Assembly (NCBI RefSeq): GCF_022096995.1
Contig: NZ_JACXGQ010000003.1
Location: forward strand, 248,001-312,000
DNA: 64,000 nucleotides
Source: Yoonia sp. I 8.24
GTDB taxonomy: Bacteria; Pseudomonadota; Alphaproteobacteria; Rhodobacterales; Rhodobacteraceae
Direction of reading: 5' to 3'
Of the stretch, positions 55,800 through 64,000 are shown piece by piece. The position numbers and the translations under genes were made by a program. Under the pieces are notes generated by a model. It was not told the origin of the DNA. It saw only the letters and a program-made list of their open reading frames with translations, and searched no databases. Each line of letters begins with the position of its first letter. Within the stretch, counting starts at the first letter, position 1.

Positions 55800-57959
55800 T
55801 TAGGCCACTGCTGCAGCAAATGCGCTGCGGAAGGTTGCAGACAACGTGTCGAGCGGTGCCTCATGGGCGCCAAAGCTGACGTTTTCGCCGCCCACTTTGC
55901 CGACGGTTGTCAATGTCACCCCGGCGCCACCAGCCGCGAGCATCAGCGCCTCAGCCATATCAAAGTTACAGCCGATCAGATAGCGGGCTTGGTCTTCACC
56001 AAACAAACTTGCGGTGTCCTCGGCGTCAATGCTGATCCCGACGCCAGCTTTTTCTGCCAGTTCAAATGCGGCAAGCGCCAGCCCGCCATCGCTGAGATCG
56101 GTACAAGCCGTGATCATCGCGTGATTTTCGCGGATGAAGTCACCGTTGCGCTTTTCCGCGTCCAGATCGACAGCAGGCGCGTCGCCTTCGGCGCGGTTGA
56201 ATACCTCGGCCAAGAGGGCGGATTGCCCAAGATGGCCATCGGTGTCGCCAACAAGCAGCAAAACATGACCCTCGCGGATTTGGCCGTTGATCATATCGTC
56301 TGACTGACGAATGATCCCGACCGCACCGATTGTCGGTGTCGGCAAGATGCCTGTGCCATCTGTTTCATTGTACAGCGACACGTTGCCTGACACGATGGGC
56401 ATGTCAAGCGCCGTTACAGCAGCGCCGATCCCTTCGATTGCACCGACAAATTGGCCCATGATTTCAGGCTTTTCTGGGTTGCCAAAGTTCATGTTGTCGG
56501 TGGTTGCAAGCGGGGTCGCGCCCACAGCGGTCAGGTTGCGATAGGCTTCGGCGACGGCTTGTTTGCCGCCCTCAATGGGGTTGGCTTTGACGTAGCGCGG
56601 GGTCACATCACTGGTGAAAGCCAGCGATTTATCAGTCCCGTGGATGCGCACAATGCCTGACCCTGCGCCGGGGGTGCGGGCCGTATCGCCCATAACCTGT
56701 TGGTCATATTGTTCGTAAACCCACTGTTTGCCCGCGTAGTTTGGGCTGCTGATCAGAGCCTTAAGACCATCAATCGGGTTCACGTCGGGCGTGTCTGTCA
56801 GCGGTTCGGCCGCTGGTGTCGGCACCCAAGGGCGGTCATATTCTGGCGCAGAGCCTGACAGCGTTGCCAATGGCAGATCCGCTTTCACTTCGCCGTTGTG
56901 GACAACGATAAACCGATCTTCGGCGATGGTTTCACCCACAATCGCAAAATCAAGATCCCATTTCTCGAACACGGCGCGCGCTTCGGCTTCGAGTTCAGGC
57001 TTGAGCACCATCAGCATACGCTCTTGCGATTCTGACAGCATCATTTCGTAGGCGGTCATGTTCTCTTCGCGCTGGGGCACATTTTCGAGCGTCAGTTTCA
57101 CGCCAAGCCCGCCTTTGTCGCCCATTTCAACCGCAGAGCAGGTCAGCCCGGCGGCGCCCATGTCTTGGATTGAAATCACCGCGCCCGTGGCCATCAGTTC
57201 GAGCGTCGCTTCCATCAGGCGCTTTTCGGTGAACGGATCACCAACTTGGACGGTGGGGCGCTTTTCTTCGATTGTATCGTCGAATTCAGCCGAAGCCATT
57301 GTCGCGCCGCCAACACCGTCACGCCCGGTTTTCGCGCCAAGATACACGACAGGCATCCCAATGCCCGACGCCGCAGAGTAAAAAATCTTATCCGTATCGG
57401 CCAGCCCAGCCGCAAAAGCGTTCACAAGACAGTTGCCATTATACGCAGGGTCGAACCGCACTTCGCCGCCAACCATTGGCACGCCAAAGCAGTTGCCGTA
57501 ACCGCCCACACCGGCGACAACGCCGTTCACAAGCTGGCGTGTTTTGGGATGCTCAGGCTGGCCAAACGAAAGCGAGTTCATCGCCGCAATGGGGCGCGCA
57601 CCCATGGTAAAGACATCACGCAGGATGCCACCAACGCCTGTGGCCGCCCCTTGGTAAGGTTCAATGTAAGAGGGGTGGTTGTGGCTTTCCATTTTGAAAA
57701 CAACCGCTTGGCCGTCCCCAATATCGACAATGCCTGCGTTTTCACCGGGGCCGCAGATTACCTGTGGGCCTTCGGTAGGCAGGGTGCGTAGCCATTTCTT
57801 AGAAGATTTGTAGGAACAATGCTCGTTCCACATGGCCGAAAAAATGCCCAGCTCTGTAAAAGTTGGCTCGCGGCCGATGATCTCGAGGATGCGGGCGTAT
57901 TCATCAGGGCTGAGCCCGTGTGAAGCGATCAGGTCATCAGTGATCATCGGTTCGGTCAT
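55800..57959 (-). CDS. purL: Phosphoribosylformylglycinamidine synthase, large subunit
   Basis: A 719-residue small-type PurL (the type that works with PurQ and PurS), the synthetase for the fourth step of purine synthesis. The ATG at 57959 ([20 protein letters not shown]) follows GGGAGACGACC; the longer frame upstream is not family-like. Landmarks are [55 protein letters not shown], and [19 protein letters not shown]. Downstream genes bolA and grxD share its strand. A possible sRNA or leader terminator lies 128 bases upstream. Confidence 0.96.
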   Translation of the reverse strand: MTEPMITDDLIASHGLSPDEYARILEIIGREPTFTELGIFSAMWNEHCSYKSSKKWLRTLPTEGPQVICGPGENAGIVDIGDGQAVVFKMESHNHPSYIEPYQGAATGVGGILRDVFTMGARPIAAMNSLSFGQPEHPKTRQLVNGVVAGVGGYGNCFGVPMVGGEVRFDPAYNGNCLVNAFAAGLADTDKIFYSAASGIGMPVVYLGAKTGRDGVGGATMASAEFDDTIEEKRPTVQVGDPFTEKRLMEATLELMATGAVISIQDMGAAGLTCSAVEMGDKGGLGVKLTLENVPQREENMTAYEMMLSESQERMLMVLKPELEAEARAVFEKWDLDFAIVGETIAEDRFIVVHNGEVKADLPLATLSGSAPEYDRPWVPTPAAEPLTDTPDVNPIDGLKALISSPNYAGKQWVYEQYDQQVMGDTARTPGAGSGIVRIHGTDKSLAFTSDVTPRYVKANPIEGGKQAVAEAYRNLTAVGATPLATTDNMNFGNPEKPEIMGQFVGAIEGIGAAVTALDMPIVSGNVSLYNETDGTGILPTPTIGAVGIIRQSDDMINGQIREGHVLLLVGDTDGHLGQSALLAEVFNRAEGDAPAVDLDAEKRNGDFIRENHAMITACTDLSDGGLALAAFELAEKAGVGISIDAEDTASLFGEDQARYLIGCNFDMAEALMLAAGGAGVTLTTVGKVGGENVSFGAHEAPLDTLSATFRSAFAAAVA

Positions 57960-58086
57960 GGTCGTCTCCCAAGCAGCGTTGCGGCCTTGTAAGGCCTTGT
58001 TGCGCTGGTTGGAAGGCGGTTTTTCCGGTGCGACGTTAATTCCTGTTGCGCGCTGCGTGCGTATATATTGGGGAAAGGAGGTTGGC

Positions 58087-58166
58087 AAAAAAAATGCCGG
58101 GCGCAGGGCCCGGCGAAGTCCAACAGGGAGGTGAAAGCGATGAGACTGTAAGCATCTTCGCTTTCA
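58087..58166 (-). ncRNA. Candidate trans-acting sRNA (or purL leader attenuator)
   Basis: On the minus strand this stretch of about 80 bases starts with a 9-bp hairpin (TGAAAGCGA/TCGCTTTCA), continues with single-stranded CACCTCCCTGTTGG (an anti-Shine-Dalgarno-like CCTCCC), and ends in a Rho-independent terminator: a 7-bp stem GCCGGGC/GCCCGGC and TTTTTTTT. It lies between the unknown gene at 58279 and purL (57959), whose promoter would be downstream. No protein can be read. The CCTCCC motif recalls the Rhodobacter CcsR-type stress RNAs; homology is unproven. Confidence 0.6.
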
Positions 58167-58172
58167 AGGGGT

Positions 58173-58201
58173 CAGATAGGGCGTAAATTTTACGCAATCA
58201 A
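58173..58201 (-). promoter_or_regulatory. Promoter with palindromic spacer for the candidate sRNA
   Basis: On the minus strand TTGATT (58201-58196) and TATCTG (58178-58173) are separated by exactly 17 bases, predicting a start near 58166. The spacer holds a perfect palindrome, GCGTAAA-A-TTTACGC, covering 15 of the 17 bases (58181-58195), the natural place for an operator. Confidence 0.55.
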
Positions 58202-58278
58202 GAAAAAATACCTGCGATTCTTGCAATGCCGTCATGCGTTTTGCGCATGCCTACAGCTTTAGGTGGAATAATAATAAC

Positions 58279-58773
58279 TTACCGTCCTAAGTCGAGTGTC
58301 AGGCCAAAGACCAGAATAACATCTGAATGGGCTTTTCCAGAGGGGCCGCCGATTAATCCGCGTCCGGGCATGGCTTGAACATAGAAGGGGCCGCATTCCG
58401 TATGTAGGCCGCCGACGGGAATCCATCCATTATATTGATACTGCACTGTGTCGCTTAGTTCGGGGTAATGTGCCGTGCCAATAAATCCGGCAGCGCTGCA
58501 GTGGTCCCCTTGCCAAAAATCGCGTGATACCGTCACAAACGCTGCGGTATTGCGAAAACTATTGCGCAAGGAACCGGCGGTGATATCGGCCCAACCGCCG
58601 TTCCAAGTCAGTGCGAAACCAGGATTGATTTCGTTTAAATCGACGTCCATTTCATTATTTACATGGCGGCTGCCAAGCGGGACGCGGATTTCGTCGGGGA
58701 TAATGTCCCATCCCCAAAGCTGCGAAGGCAGCAACAAACAGGCCGCGACAGCGGCACTTTTTAACAGTTTCAT
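58279..58773 (-). CDS. Secreted barrel-like protein, unknown
   Basis: A 164-residue protein from the ATG at 58773, opening with a signal peptide (MKLLKSAAVAACLLLPSQLWG). The text NEINPGFALTWNGGWADITAGSLRNSFRNTA resembles small outer-membrane barrels with a NEFNPG and xYRNS pattern that recur in proteobacteria (resemblance by eye), and the end VILVFGLTLDLG looks like a last strand, though it finishes with Arg. Two Cys (DHCSAAG, HTECGPF) may bond. Function unknown. Its own transcript probably ends before the candidate sRNA. Confidence 0.65.
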   Translation of the reverse strand: MKLLKSAAVAACLLLPSQLWGWDIIPDEIRVPLGSRHVNNEMDVDLNEINPGFALTWNGGWADITAGSLRNSFRNTAAFVTVSRDFWQGDHCSAAGFIGTAHYPELSDTVQYQYNGWIPVGGLHTECGPFYVQAMPGRGLIGGPSGKAHSDVILVFGLTLDLGR

Positions 58774-59007
58774 CGTTAACATCCATTGAACACGCACAGC
58801 GATATGGGCGCACAAAAGGGTGCTCGAAATCGTCGGTGCTGGTTTACTCGTGACGCGATGCCCAACATGGGCGTAGGTTTAACTTACAGCGAACTGATGT
58901 TGCAGCCAACAAAATGTTTAACAAATGGTAAACGTCTTAAAGCGGGATTAGTTCCCGCGATAGTTAATCAAGGTATTGTTATCGTAAATAAATCAGCGCT
59001 AATGGCG

Positions 59008-59928
59008 TTATGTGGGTTCACTCGCCGTTTGCGTGTTGTCACGTAATTTGCGGCGGTGGGCAAAGATTTCATCTTGGACAAAATCACGGAATGCGCTGAT
59101 CCGCTGAGATTGGCGCAGCTCTTCTGGGTAGGCCAGAAAGACGGGAACTTCGCCACTTTCTAAATCGGGCAAAATACGGACTAGCTGCGGGAACCCTTCG
59201 ACAAGGTAATCCGGCAAAACGCCAACCCCAAGACTATTCACAACCCCTTGCCAAACCCCAAAGTAGTTATTCACGGTAAACAGGCTGTGTACATCGTATG
59301 TCATCAGGTGTTGCACCAATGTGGCGCCCGCATTCACTTGGGTTGAATTGGGGCTTTGGCAAATCAAACGGTGGTTTGCGATATCCTCAATATCATTGAG
59401 CATCCCGTTTTTCGCGATGTAGTCTTCAGAGGCGTAAAGCCGCATGCGCACCGACATCAACCGTTTGCGGATCAGATCTGCTTGTGATGGCTCTTTCATC
59501 CGGATGGCGACATCGGCTTCGCGCATGGGCAGATCAAGTACGCGTTCTTCGAGCATCAGGTCGATTTTTAGATCAGGGTATTTTTCGTAAAGCTTCGGCA
59601 GGCGCGGGGCCAACCACATGGTGCCAAACCCGGTGGTCGTTGTGACGCGCAATTCTCCAAAGACTTCTTCTTCACTGTCTTTGATGCGGGCTTCCGCCGC
59701 TTCTAGCCGCTTGTTCATAGATTTGGTTGCGTCAAACAGCAGTTCACCCTGTTCCGTTAGGATCAGCCCGCGTGCGTGGCGATGAAATAAGGTCGTGTTG
59801 AGCGATTCTTCGAGCGCGCGGATTTGGCGACTGACCGCAGATTGGGACAGGTGCAACGTGTCGCCCGCGTGGGTCAACGACCCTGCATCCGCGACCGCGT
59901 GGAAAATCCGTAGTTTGTCCCAGTCCAT
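59008..59928 (-). CDS. LysR-family transcriptional regulator
   Basis: A 306-residue LysR regulator. The N-terminal winged helix MDWDKLRIFHAVADAGSLTHAGDTLHLSQSAVSRQIRALEES is textbook, followed by a linker helix (ATKSMNKRLEAAEARIKDSE) and the effector domain from about 90 (GELRVTTTTGFGTMWLAPRLP). The ATG at 59928 is clear. The divergent gene at 60196, about 267 bases away, encodes an acyltransferase and is the natural candidate target. Confidence 0.9.
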   Translation of the reverse strand: MDWDKLRIFHAVADAGSLTHAGDTLHLSQSAVSRQIRALEESLNTTLFHRHARGLILTEQGELLFDATKSMNKRLEAAEARIKDSEEEVFGELRVTTTTGFGTMWLAPRLPKLYEKYPDLKIDLMLEERVLDLPMREADVAIRMKEPSQADLIRKRLMSVRMRLYASEDYIAKNGMLNDIEDIANHRLICQSPNSTQVNAGATLVQHLMTYDVHSLFTVNNYFGVWQGVVNSLGVGVLPDYLVEGFPQLVRILPDLESGEVPVFLAYPEELRQSQRISAFRDFVQDEIFAHRRKLRDNTQTASEPT

Positions 59929-60195
59929 ACTCGCCTACCTGTCGTTGACCAAAGGTAATTACCCCGTCTACCTACGCTATTGCTGCAAAGAGTTGCAAAC
60001 TGATCGCGGCCCATTTCGACCATTTTGGATCAAATACGCGCTAAATTCGGAGAAATCAGCGGGTTCATGCGCAGATAATCCGGGATTGGCGCTTAGATGG
60101 GCGATTCTTAGAACCACATTTGCCCCAGCGCACAAATTGTCATTTTTTTGTTGCCGTGATGTGCTAATCTAAGCGTCACTGAAATCACGGGCCAG

Positions 60196-61110
60196 ATGAA
60201 TATGTCTAAACTTGAACGCCAAGTCGCGCGCGATATTTCCTATGCGACGGCTGTCAAAGGGCGCAGTGGGCGTGTTCTTGTCCGCGCTATGGAGAATGCG
60301 ACGGGGCGGTTTTCGCTTATTCGGCGCGCGCGTGGTTATGACGCTGATGTTGCCGCGGGCCAAGACTTTTGGGACGTGATCGTCGCACGCTACGGGCTTG
60401 AACTCGATATTATCGCAGGCGCGCTTGAAAATATCCCCGCTTCCGGACCCGTCGTTGTGGTCAGCAATCATCCCTACGGTATCTTAGATGGATTGATGCT
60501 GGGGCGCATTCTGTCGCACCGCCGCTCAGGAGATTTTCGCGTGCTCGCACATGAGATTTTTCAGCGTGCACCTGATCTGAAACGGGTGATCTTGCCGATC
60601 TCATTTTTGCAATCCAAAGAAGCCGCCAAGTTGAACCTTGAAACACGTGCCGCGGCGGTAAGCTATCTATCGCAGGGCGGCGCGATTGGCGTGTTCCCCG
60701 GCGGCACTGTGTCGACTTCTGCGACCCCGTTTTCGGCCCCGCTTGACCCTGGCTGGCGCACGTTCACCGCTAAAATGATCTCAAAATCGGGCGCGACGGT
60801 CGTTCCGGTTTTCTTTGAAGGTCGCAACAGCCGTTTTTTCCAACTTGCGAGCCATATCCATGCCAACCTACGCACTGGCCTGTTGATCCGCGAGTTTCGC
60901 AAACGGGTGAATAAACCTGTGCGCGTCGTTATCGGAGAGCCCATTTCCCCGGAGACATTGGCAACCTATAAAAAAGACCCCAAAGCATGCATGGATTTCT
61001 TGCGCAAAGCCACGTATGACCTAAGCCCAAGCCCGATTGACGCAAATCAATACGGGCATGAGTTTGAAGAAATACACAAGGTGCGTGATGGCGGTCGGGA
61101 TATTCGATAG
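60196..61110 (+). CDS. Lysophospholipid acyltransferase family protein
   Basis: A 304-residue PlsC/glycerolipid acyltransferase relative. The active-site motif is NHPYGILDG (His92, Asp98), the HX5D form of the NHPxGxxDG group rather than the HX4D of Pls[10 protein letters not shown] holds the substrate-binding motif III. Acylation of a lysolipid or of an ornithine-type lipid is possible; the acyl acceptor cannot be decided. Its end overlaps murI by 23 bases. Confidence 0.8.
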   Translation: MNMSKLERQVARDISYATAVKGRSGRVLVRAMENATGRFSLIRRARGYDADVAAGQDFWDVIVARYGLELDIIAGALENIPASGPVVVVSNHPYGILDGLMLGRILSHRRSGDFRVLAHEIFQRAPDLKRVILPISFLQSKEAAKLNLETRAAAVSYLSQGGAIGVFPGGTVSTSATPFSAPLDPGWRTFTAKMISKSGATVVPVFFEGRNSRFFQLASHIHANLRTGLLIREFRKRVNKPVRVVIGEPISPETLATYKKDPKACMDFLRKATYDLSPSPIDANQYGHEFEEIHKVRDGGRDIR

Positions 61111-61900
61111 CGGTTTGGGTGGGCTGACAGTGCTGGACGCTGTCGCAAAACGCCTGCCTGATGTGCCACTTGTTTATATGGGCGATAGCGCCCATGCGCC
61201 ATATGGCGTCCGCACGCCAGATGATATTTACAATCTGACCACATCCGCCACCCAACGCCTATTTGACGAAGGCTGCGATCTGGTGATCTTGGCCTGCAAC
61301 ACGGCCTCCGCGGCGGCGCTGCGGCGGATGCAAGAAAGCTGGGTGCCGCAGGGCAAACGCGTGCTGGGTGTATTCGTACCGATGATCGAGGCCCTGACCG
61401 AACGGCAATGGGGTGATAATTCGCCACCGCGCGAAGTTGCGGCCAAACATGTCGCGCTTTTCGCGACGCCCGCCACCGTGGCCAGCCGCGCATTTCAACG
61501 GGAACTCGCGTTCCGGGCCGTTGGAGTTGATGTCGAGGCACAAGCCTGCGGCGGGGTTGTCGATGCGATCGAAGATGGGGATATGATCCTTGCGGATGCG
61601 CTGGTGCGCAGCCATGTGGATGCGTTGATGCGCAAAATGCCGCAACCAGATGCGGCCATTCTTGGCTGCACCCATTACCCGCTGATGGAGACAGAGTTTC
61701 AGGCCGCCCTTGGTCCCGACGTCAAAGTCTTCTCTCAGGCCAATCTGGTTGCCGAAAGCCTCGCCGATTATCTGGCCCGGCGTCCTGAAATGGTCGGGCC
61801 GGGTCAGGTTTCGACGTTTTTGACAACGGGCGATCCTGACAAGGTCTCTTCACGGGCGACACAGTTCCTGCGACGACAAATCACATTTACCGCAGCTTGA
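61088..61900 (+). CDS. murI: Glutamate racemase
   Basis: MurI, 270 residues, makes D-glutamate for peptidoglycan. The ATG at 61088 ([19 protein letters not shown]) follows AAGG at 6 bases. Catalytic cysteines are Cys70 ([10 protein letters not shown]) and Cys194 ([10 protein letters not shown]), with Asp7 in [17 protein letters not shown] completes the pattern. It overlaps the acyltransferase gene by 23 bases, so the two are cotranscribed. Confidence 0.96.
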   Translation: MAVGIFDSGLGGLTVLDAVAKRLPDVPLVYMGDSAHAPYGVRTPDDIYNLTTSATQRLFDEGCDLVILACNTASAAALRRMQESWVPQGKRVLGVFVPMIEALTERQWGDNSPPREVAAKHVALFATPATVASRAFQRELAFRAVGVDVEAQACGGVVDAIEDGDMILADALVRSHVDALMRKMPQPDAAILGCTHYPLMETEFQAALGPDVKVFSQANLVAESLADYLARRPEMVGPGQVSTFLTTGDPDKVSSRATQFLRRQITFTAA

Positions 61901-61934
61901 ACTTACCTCATTTCCATCCCAAAGGGATAAAACT

Positions 61935-62963
61935 ATGACACATAACGTCGCCATTCTTGGCGCTTCTGGCTATACCGGTGCCGAATTGGTCCGGTTGATT
62001 GCCACACATCCGAGCCTCAACATCGTCGGGCTTTCTGGAAACTCAAAGGCGGGTATGGCCATGGCTGATGTTTTTCCGCATCTGCGCCATCTGGACTTGC
62101 CTGTCCTGACGACCATCGAAGACATGTCTTTTGATGGGGTCGATCTGGTGTTTTGCGCCTTACCGCACGCCACGTCACAAGCGGTGATTTCAAAATTGCC
62201 GATGCATTTGAAAATCGTGGATCTTTCCGCTGACTTCCGGCTGCGTGACCCTGCGGATTACGAAAAATGGTATGGTAAACCCCATGCCGCCGTCGAGATG
62301 CAAAAAGAAGCCGTGTACGGGCTGACCGAATTCTACCGCGAAGAGATCAAGAACGCGCGGCTTGTGGCCGGCACCGGGTGCAATGCCGCAACGGGGCAAT
62401 ATGTGCTGCGTCCTTTGATCGCTGCGGGGGTGATTGATCTTGATCAGATTGTGATGACCCTGCTGGCGGCCGTGTCTGGGGCAGGGCGTAGCCTGAAAGA
62501 AAACCTGCTGCACGCAGAGCTCTCCGAGGGTGCGCATGGTTATGCCGTGGGCGGCACACACCGGCATTTAGGCGAATTTGATCAAGAGTTTAGCGCAATC
62601 GCTGGCCGCCCTGTGCATATCCAGTTCACACCCCATTTGATCCCGGCCAACCGGGGTATTTTGGCGACAACATATGTGCAAGGTGACCCGCAGGTGATCT
62701 TTGACACATTGAACGCCGCCTATGCGGATGAACCGTTCATCGAGATGCTGCCAATGGGTCAGGCACCGTCGATCAAACATATCCGGGCATCGAATTTCTG
62801 CCACATCGGGGTGACGGCCGACCGGATTGCAGGGCGTGCGATTGTGATTGCGGCTTTGGATAACCTGACTAAAGGGTCATCCGGGCAGGCATTGCAAAAT
62901 GCGAACCTGATGCTGGGCCTGCCTGAAACCGAAGGGCTGATGATGGCACCGGTATTCCCATGA
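61935..62963 (+). CDS. argC: N-acetyl-gamma-glutamyl-phosphate reductase
   Basis: ArgC type 1, 342 residues, reduces N-acetylglutamyl phosphate to the semialdehyde in arginine synthesis. The NADP-binding start is [15 protein letters not shown], the catalytic Cys149 is in [11 protein letters not shown], and the His follows in [28 protein letters not shown] is also typical. It ends in ATGA overlapping ccmE. Confidence 0.96.
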   Translation: MTHNVAILGASGYTGAELVRLIATHPSLNIVGLSGNSKAGMAMADVFPHLRHLDLPVLTTIEDMSFDGVDLVFCALPHATSQAVISKLPMHLKIVDLSADFRLRDPADYEKWYGKPHAAVEMQKEAVYGLTEFYREEIKNARLVAGTGCNAATGQYVLRPLIAAGVIDLDQIVMTLLAAVSGAGRSLKENLLHAELSEGAHGYAVGGTHRHLGEFDQEFSAIAGRPVHIQFTPHLIPANRGILATTYVQGDPQVIFDTLNAAYADEPFIEMLPMGQAPSIKHIRASNFCHIGVTADRIAGRAIVIAALDNLTKGSSGQALQNANLMLGLPETEGLMMAPVFP

Positions 62964-63427
62964 GCGGGCTTAAGAATCTCAAAAAGCGGCGGCGTATTCA
63001 GGTGATCGGCATCGCCGGGGCCTGTGTCGGGGCGATCCTGACGGCACTTTGGTTTTTGCCTGAAGATAGTTTTCAGTACTTCCGCTCACCCAGCGAAGTT
63101 GCCGCCGCACCGCCCGCCCCGAACGAATTATTTCGGATCGGTGGGTTGGTTGAAACGGGATCGCTTGTGCGCGGCCAAGGGCAAGAAATCACCTTTGCGG
63201 TGACGGATGGCGGTGCTGTGATCAATGTGGCCTACAATGGTATCTTACCTGATCTTTTCGCCGAGGGTCAGGGCGTCGTTGGGCAAGGGCGTTACATTAA
63301 CGGCACCTTCGAAGCTGTTGAAATTCTTGCTAAGCATGATGAAACTTATATGCCTAAAGAAGTCATTGATGCGCTGAAGGATCAGGGCACCTATGTTGCA
63401 CCGGACGGTGCCGACGCGACACATTAA
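62960..63427 (+). CDS. ccmE: Cytochrome c maturation heme chaperone CcmE
   Basis: CcmE, 155 residues, holds heme in the periplasm through a covalent His bond and delivers it to apocytochromes c. A basic cytoplasmic start ([10 protein letters not shown]) leads to a membrane helix at about residues 13-33, then the OB-fold domain ([32 protein letters not shown]). The heme-binding site is KHDETYMP with His126 and Tyr130. It overlaps argC by 4 bases; other ccm genes are not in the window. Confidence 0.96.
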   Translation: MSGLKNLKKRRRIQVIGIAGACVGAILTALWFLPEDSFQYFRSPSEVAAAPPAPNELFRIGGLVETGSLVRGQGQEITFAVTDGGAVINVAYNGILPDLFAEGQGVVGQGRYINGTFEAVEILAKHDETYMPKEVIDALKDQGTYVAPDGADATH

Positions 63428-63440
63428 CCTCTCTCAGGCA

Positions 63441-63467
63441 GCCTTCATGTCACGCAGACATGAGGGC
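63441..63467 (+). promoter_or_regulatory. Hairpin covering the muramidase ribosome site
   Basis: GCCTTCATGTC (63441-63451) and GACATGAGGGC (63457-63467) form an 11-bp stem with one G-U pair and loop ACGCA. Its 3' arm contains GAGGG, the Shine-Dalgarno sequence 6 bases before the ATG at 63473, so a folded mRNA would hide the ribosome site. It has no T-run, so it is not an obvious terminator. Confidence 0.6.
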
Positions 63468-63472
63468 TACCG

Positions 63473-64000
63473 ATGCAATCCATTACGCAAATCGCCAGTG
63501 AAATTGTCGCCCGCGAGGGCGGCTATGTGAACGACCCCGACGATCCCGGCGGAACCACGAATTATGGTGTGACGATCCACACGATGCGCAGGCTCGGTAT
63601 GGATTTGACTGGGGACAATCAGGTGACAGAAGATGATGTGCGCGTACTGACCCGCGCCCATGCCGTGTCCATTTTTGTCGAACATTATTTCCGCGCGCCC
63701 AAAATCGACAAGCTGCCAGAACCGCTGCACGCGACGGTCTTTGATATGTATGTGAACGCGGGCGTCCACGCGGTGCGGATACTGCAACGGCTGCTCAATG
63801 AAATGCGGATCGCGGCGACCGTGGATGGCCAGATTGGTCCGCAGACGATTGCTGCAACGGCGCGTGCCTTTGCGGCTGCGCCAGATCATATGGTTGATGC
63901 TTATGGGATCGCGCGGCGCAATTACTATTATGATTTGGCCGCAAATCGCCCTGCCAGTCGCAAATATGCGCGCAGGCGTGACGGTGGCAAAGGTGGCTGG
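63473..64000 (+). CDS. GH108-type N-acetylmuramidase, partial (runs off window)
   Basis: The first 176 residues of a muramidase of glycoside hydrolase family 108, open to the window edge. The catalytic region is IVAREGGYVNDPDDPGGTTN with the Glu in EGG (Glu16), then YGVTIHTMRRLG. FDMYVNAGVHAVRILQRLL and VDGQIGPQTIAA belong to the peptidoglycan-binding part (PG_binding_3). Such enzymes cut the glycan backbone and occur in phages and in holin-linked host loci. No other phage gene is seen before it; the downstream side is outside the window. Confidence 0.87.
   Translation, partial: MQSITQIASEIVAREGGYVNDPDDPGGTTNYGVTIHTMRRLGMDLTGDNQVTEDDVRVLTRAHAVSIFVEHYFRAPKIDKLPEPLHATVFDMYVNAGVHAVRILQRLLNEMRIAATVDGQIGPQTIAATARAFAAAPDHMVDAYGIARRNYYYDLAANRPASRKYARRRDGGKGGW

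Noticed and set aside
58126..58152. GGAGG followed by a three-codon frame ATG AGA CTG TAA on the plus strand
   Set aside because: Looks like a leader peptide, but no plus-strand gene follows; it is the complement of the candidate sRNA.
63473..64000. Possible prophage or gene-transfer-agent edge because of the GH108 muramidase
   Set aside because: No capsid, tail, integrase or regulator gene lies in the window; a host-encoded enzyme is as likely. The downstream side cannot be seen.

Overview
The window looks like an ordinary chromosomal segment of a Rhodobacteraceae (roseobacter-type) alphaproteobacterium with moderate GC. The evidence is an ALAS-type hemA with an FNR-type box, the RodZ-like/ispG pair, the purL-bolA-grxD cluster, a GTTC-N7-GTTC LexA box at uvrA, a bactofilin/M23 pair, and many GTG/TTG starts with 4-base overlaps. 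Placement below family level (Octadecabacter/Loktanella/Yoonia-like) is inference from remembered protein similarity. I see no prophage, transposase, CRISPR array or plasmid functions.

Layout. 1-2.2 kb: 3' end of lon, a small lipoprotein, an HU-like protein, a histidine phosphatase and tRNA-Val. 2.3-6.8 kb: a barrel-like secreted protein, two identical tRNA-Asp genes, an M20 dipeptidase, a lipoprotein and an unknown membrane protein. 7-10.7 kb: hemA, a RodZ-like protein and ispG. 10.8-12.6 kb: a decayed nidogen/RTX/Hint protein gene. 12.7-20.5 kb: DsbA-like oxidoreductase, aminotransferase, amidase, PBP1a, prfB and a DUF2189 membrane protein. 20.6-25.1 kb (minus strand): a LysM/solute-binding fusion, bactofilin, M23 peptidase, DUF455 protein and a Bcp-type peroxiredoxin. 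25.2-33 kb: AsmA-like protein, queA, MFS transporter, DUF924 protein and lpd. 33-37.5 kb: a VWA protein with eight tandem Ig-like repeats, then a second LysM/solute-binding fusion. 37.6-45.7 kb: uvrA under a LexA box, two alpha/beta hydrolases, divergent mmsA/LysR, a CBS protein and coaD. 45.8-48.7 kb: two GAPDH genes with a 47-residue membrane protein and a shared LacI-type palindrome. 49-53.4 kb: small secreted proteins and transketolase. 53.6-58 kb: coiled-coil protein with zapA, then convergent purL, bolA, grxD and a cysteine-free glutaredoxin-like gene. 58.1-64 kb: a candidate sRNA, a secreted barrel-like protein, a LysR regulator, an acyltransferase, murI, argC, ccmE and a truncated GH108 muramidase.

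Much of the window serves the cell envelope (amidase, PBP1a, murI, bactofilin with M23, AsmA-like protein, RodZ-like protein, zapA, muramidase). A second theme is central carbon metabolism (two GAPDH, transketolase, lpd, mmsA), with probable operator sites upstream of the GAPDH genes. The points I rate highest are the candidate sRNA upstream of purL with a palindrome filling its promoter spacer, the GAPDH pair with its operators and small membrane protein, the eight-repeat VWA protein, the LysM/solute-binding paralogues, the cysteine-free glutaredoxin-like protein, and the multiply broken Hint gene.
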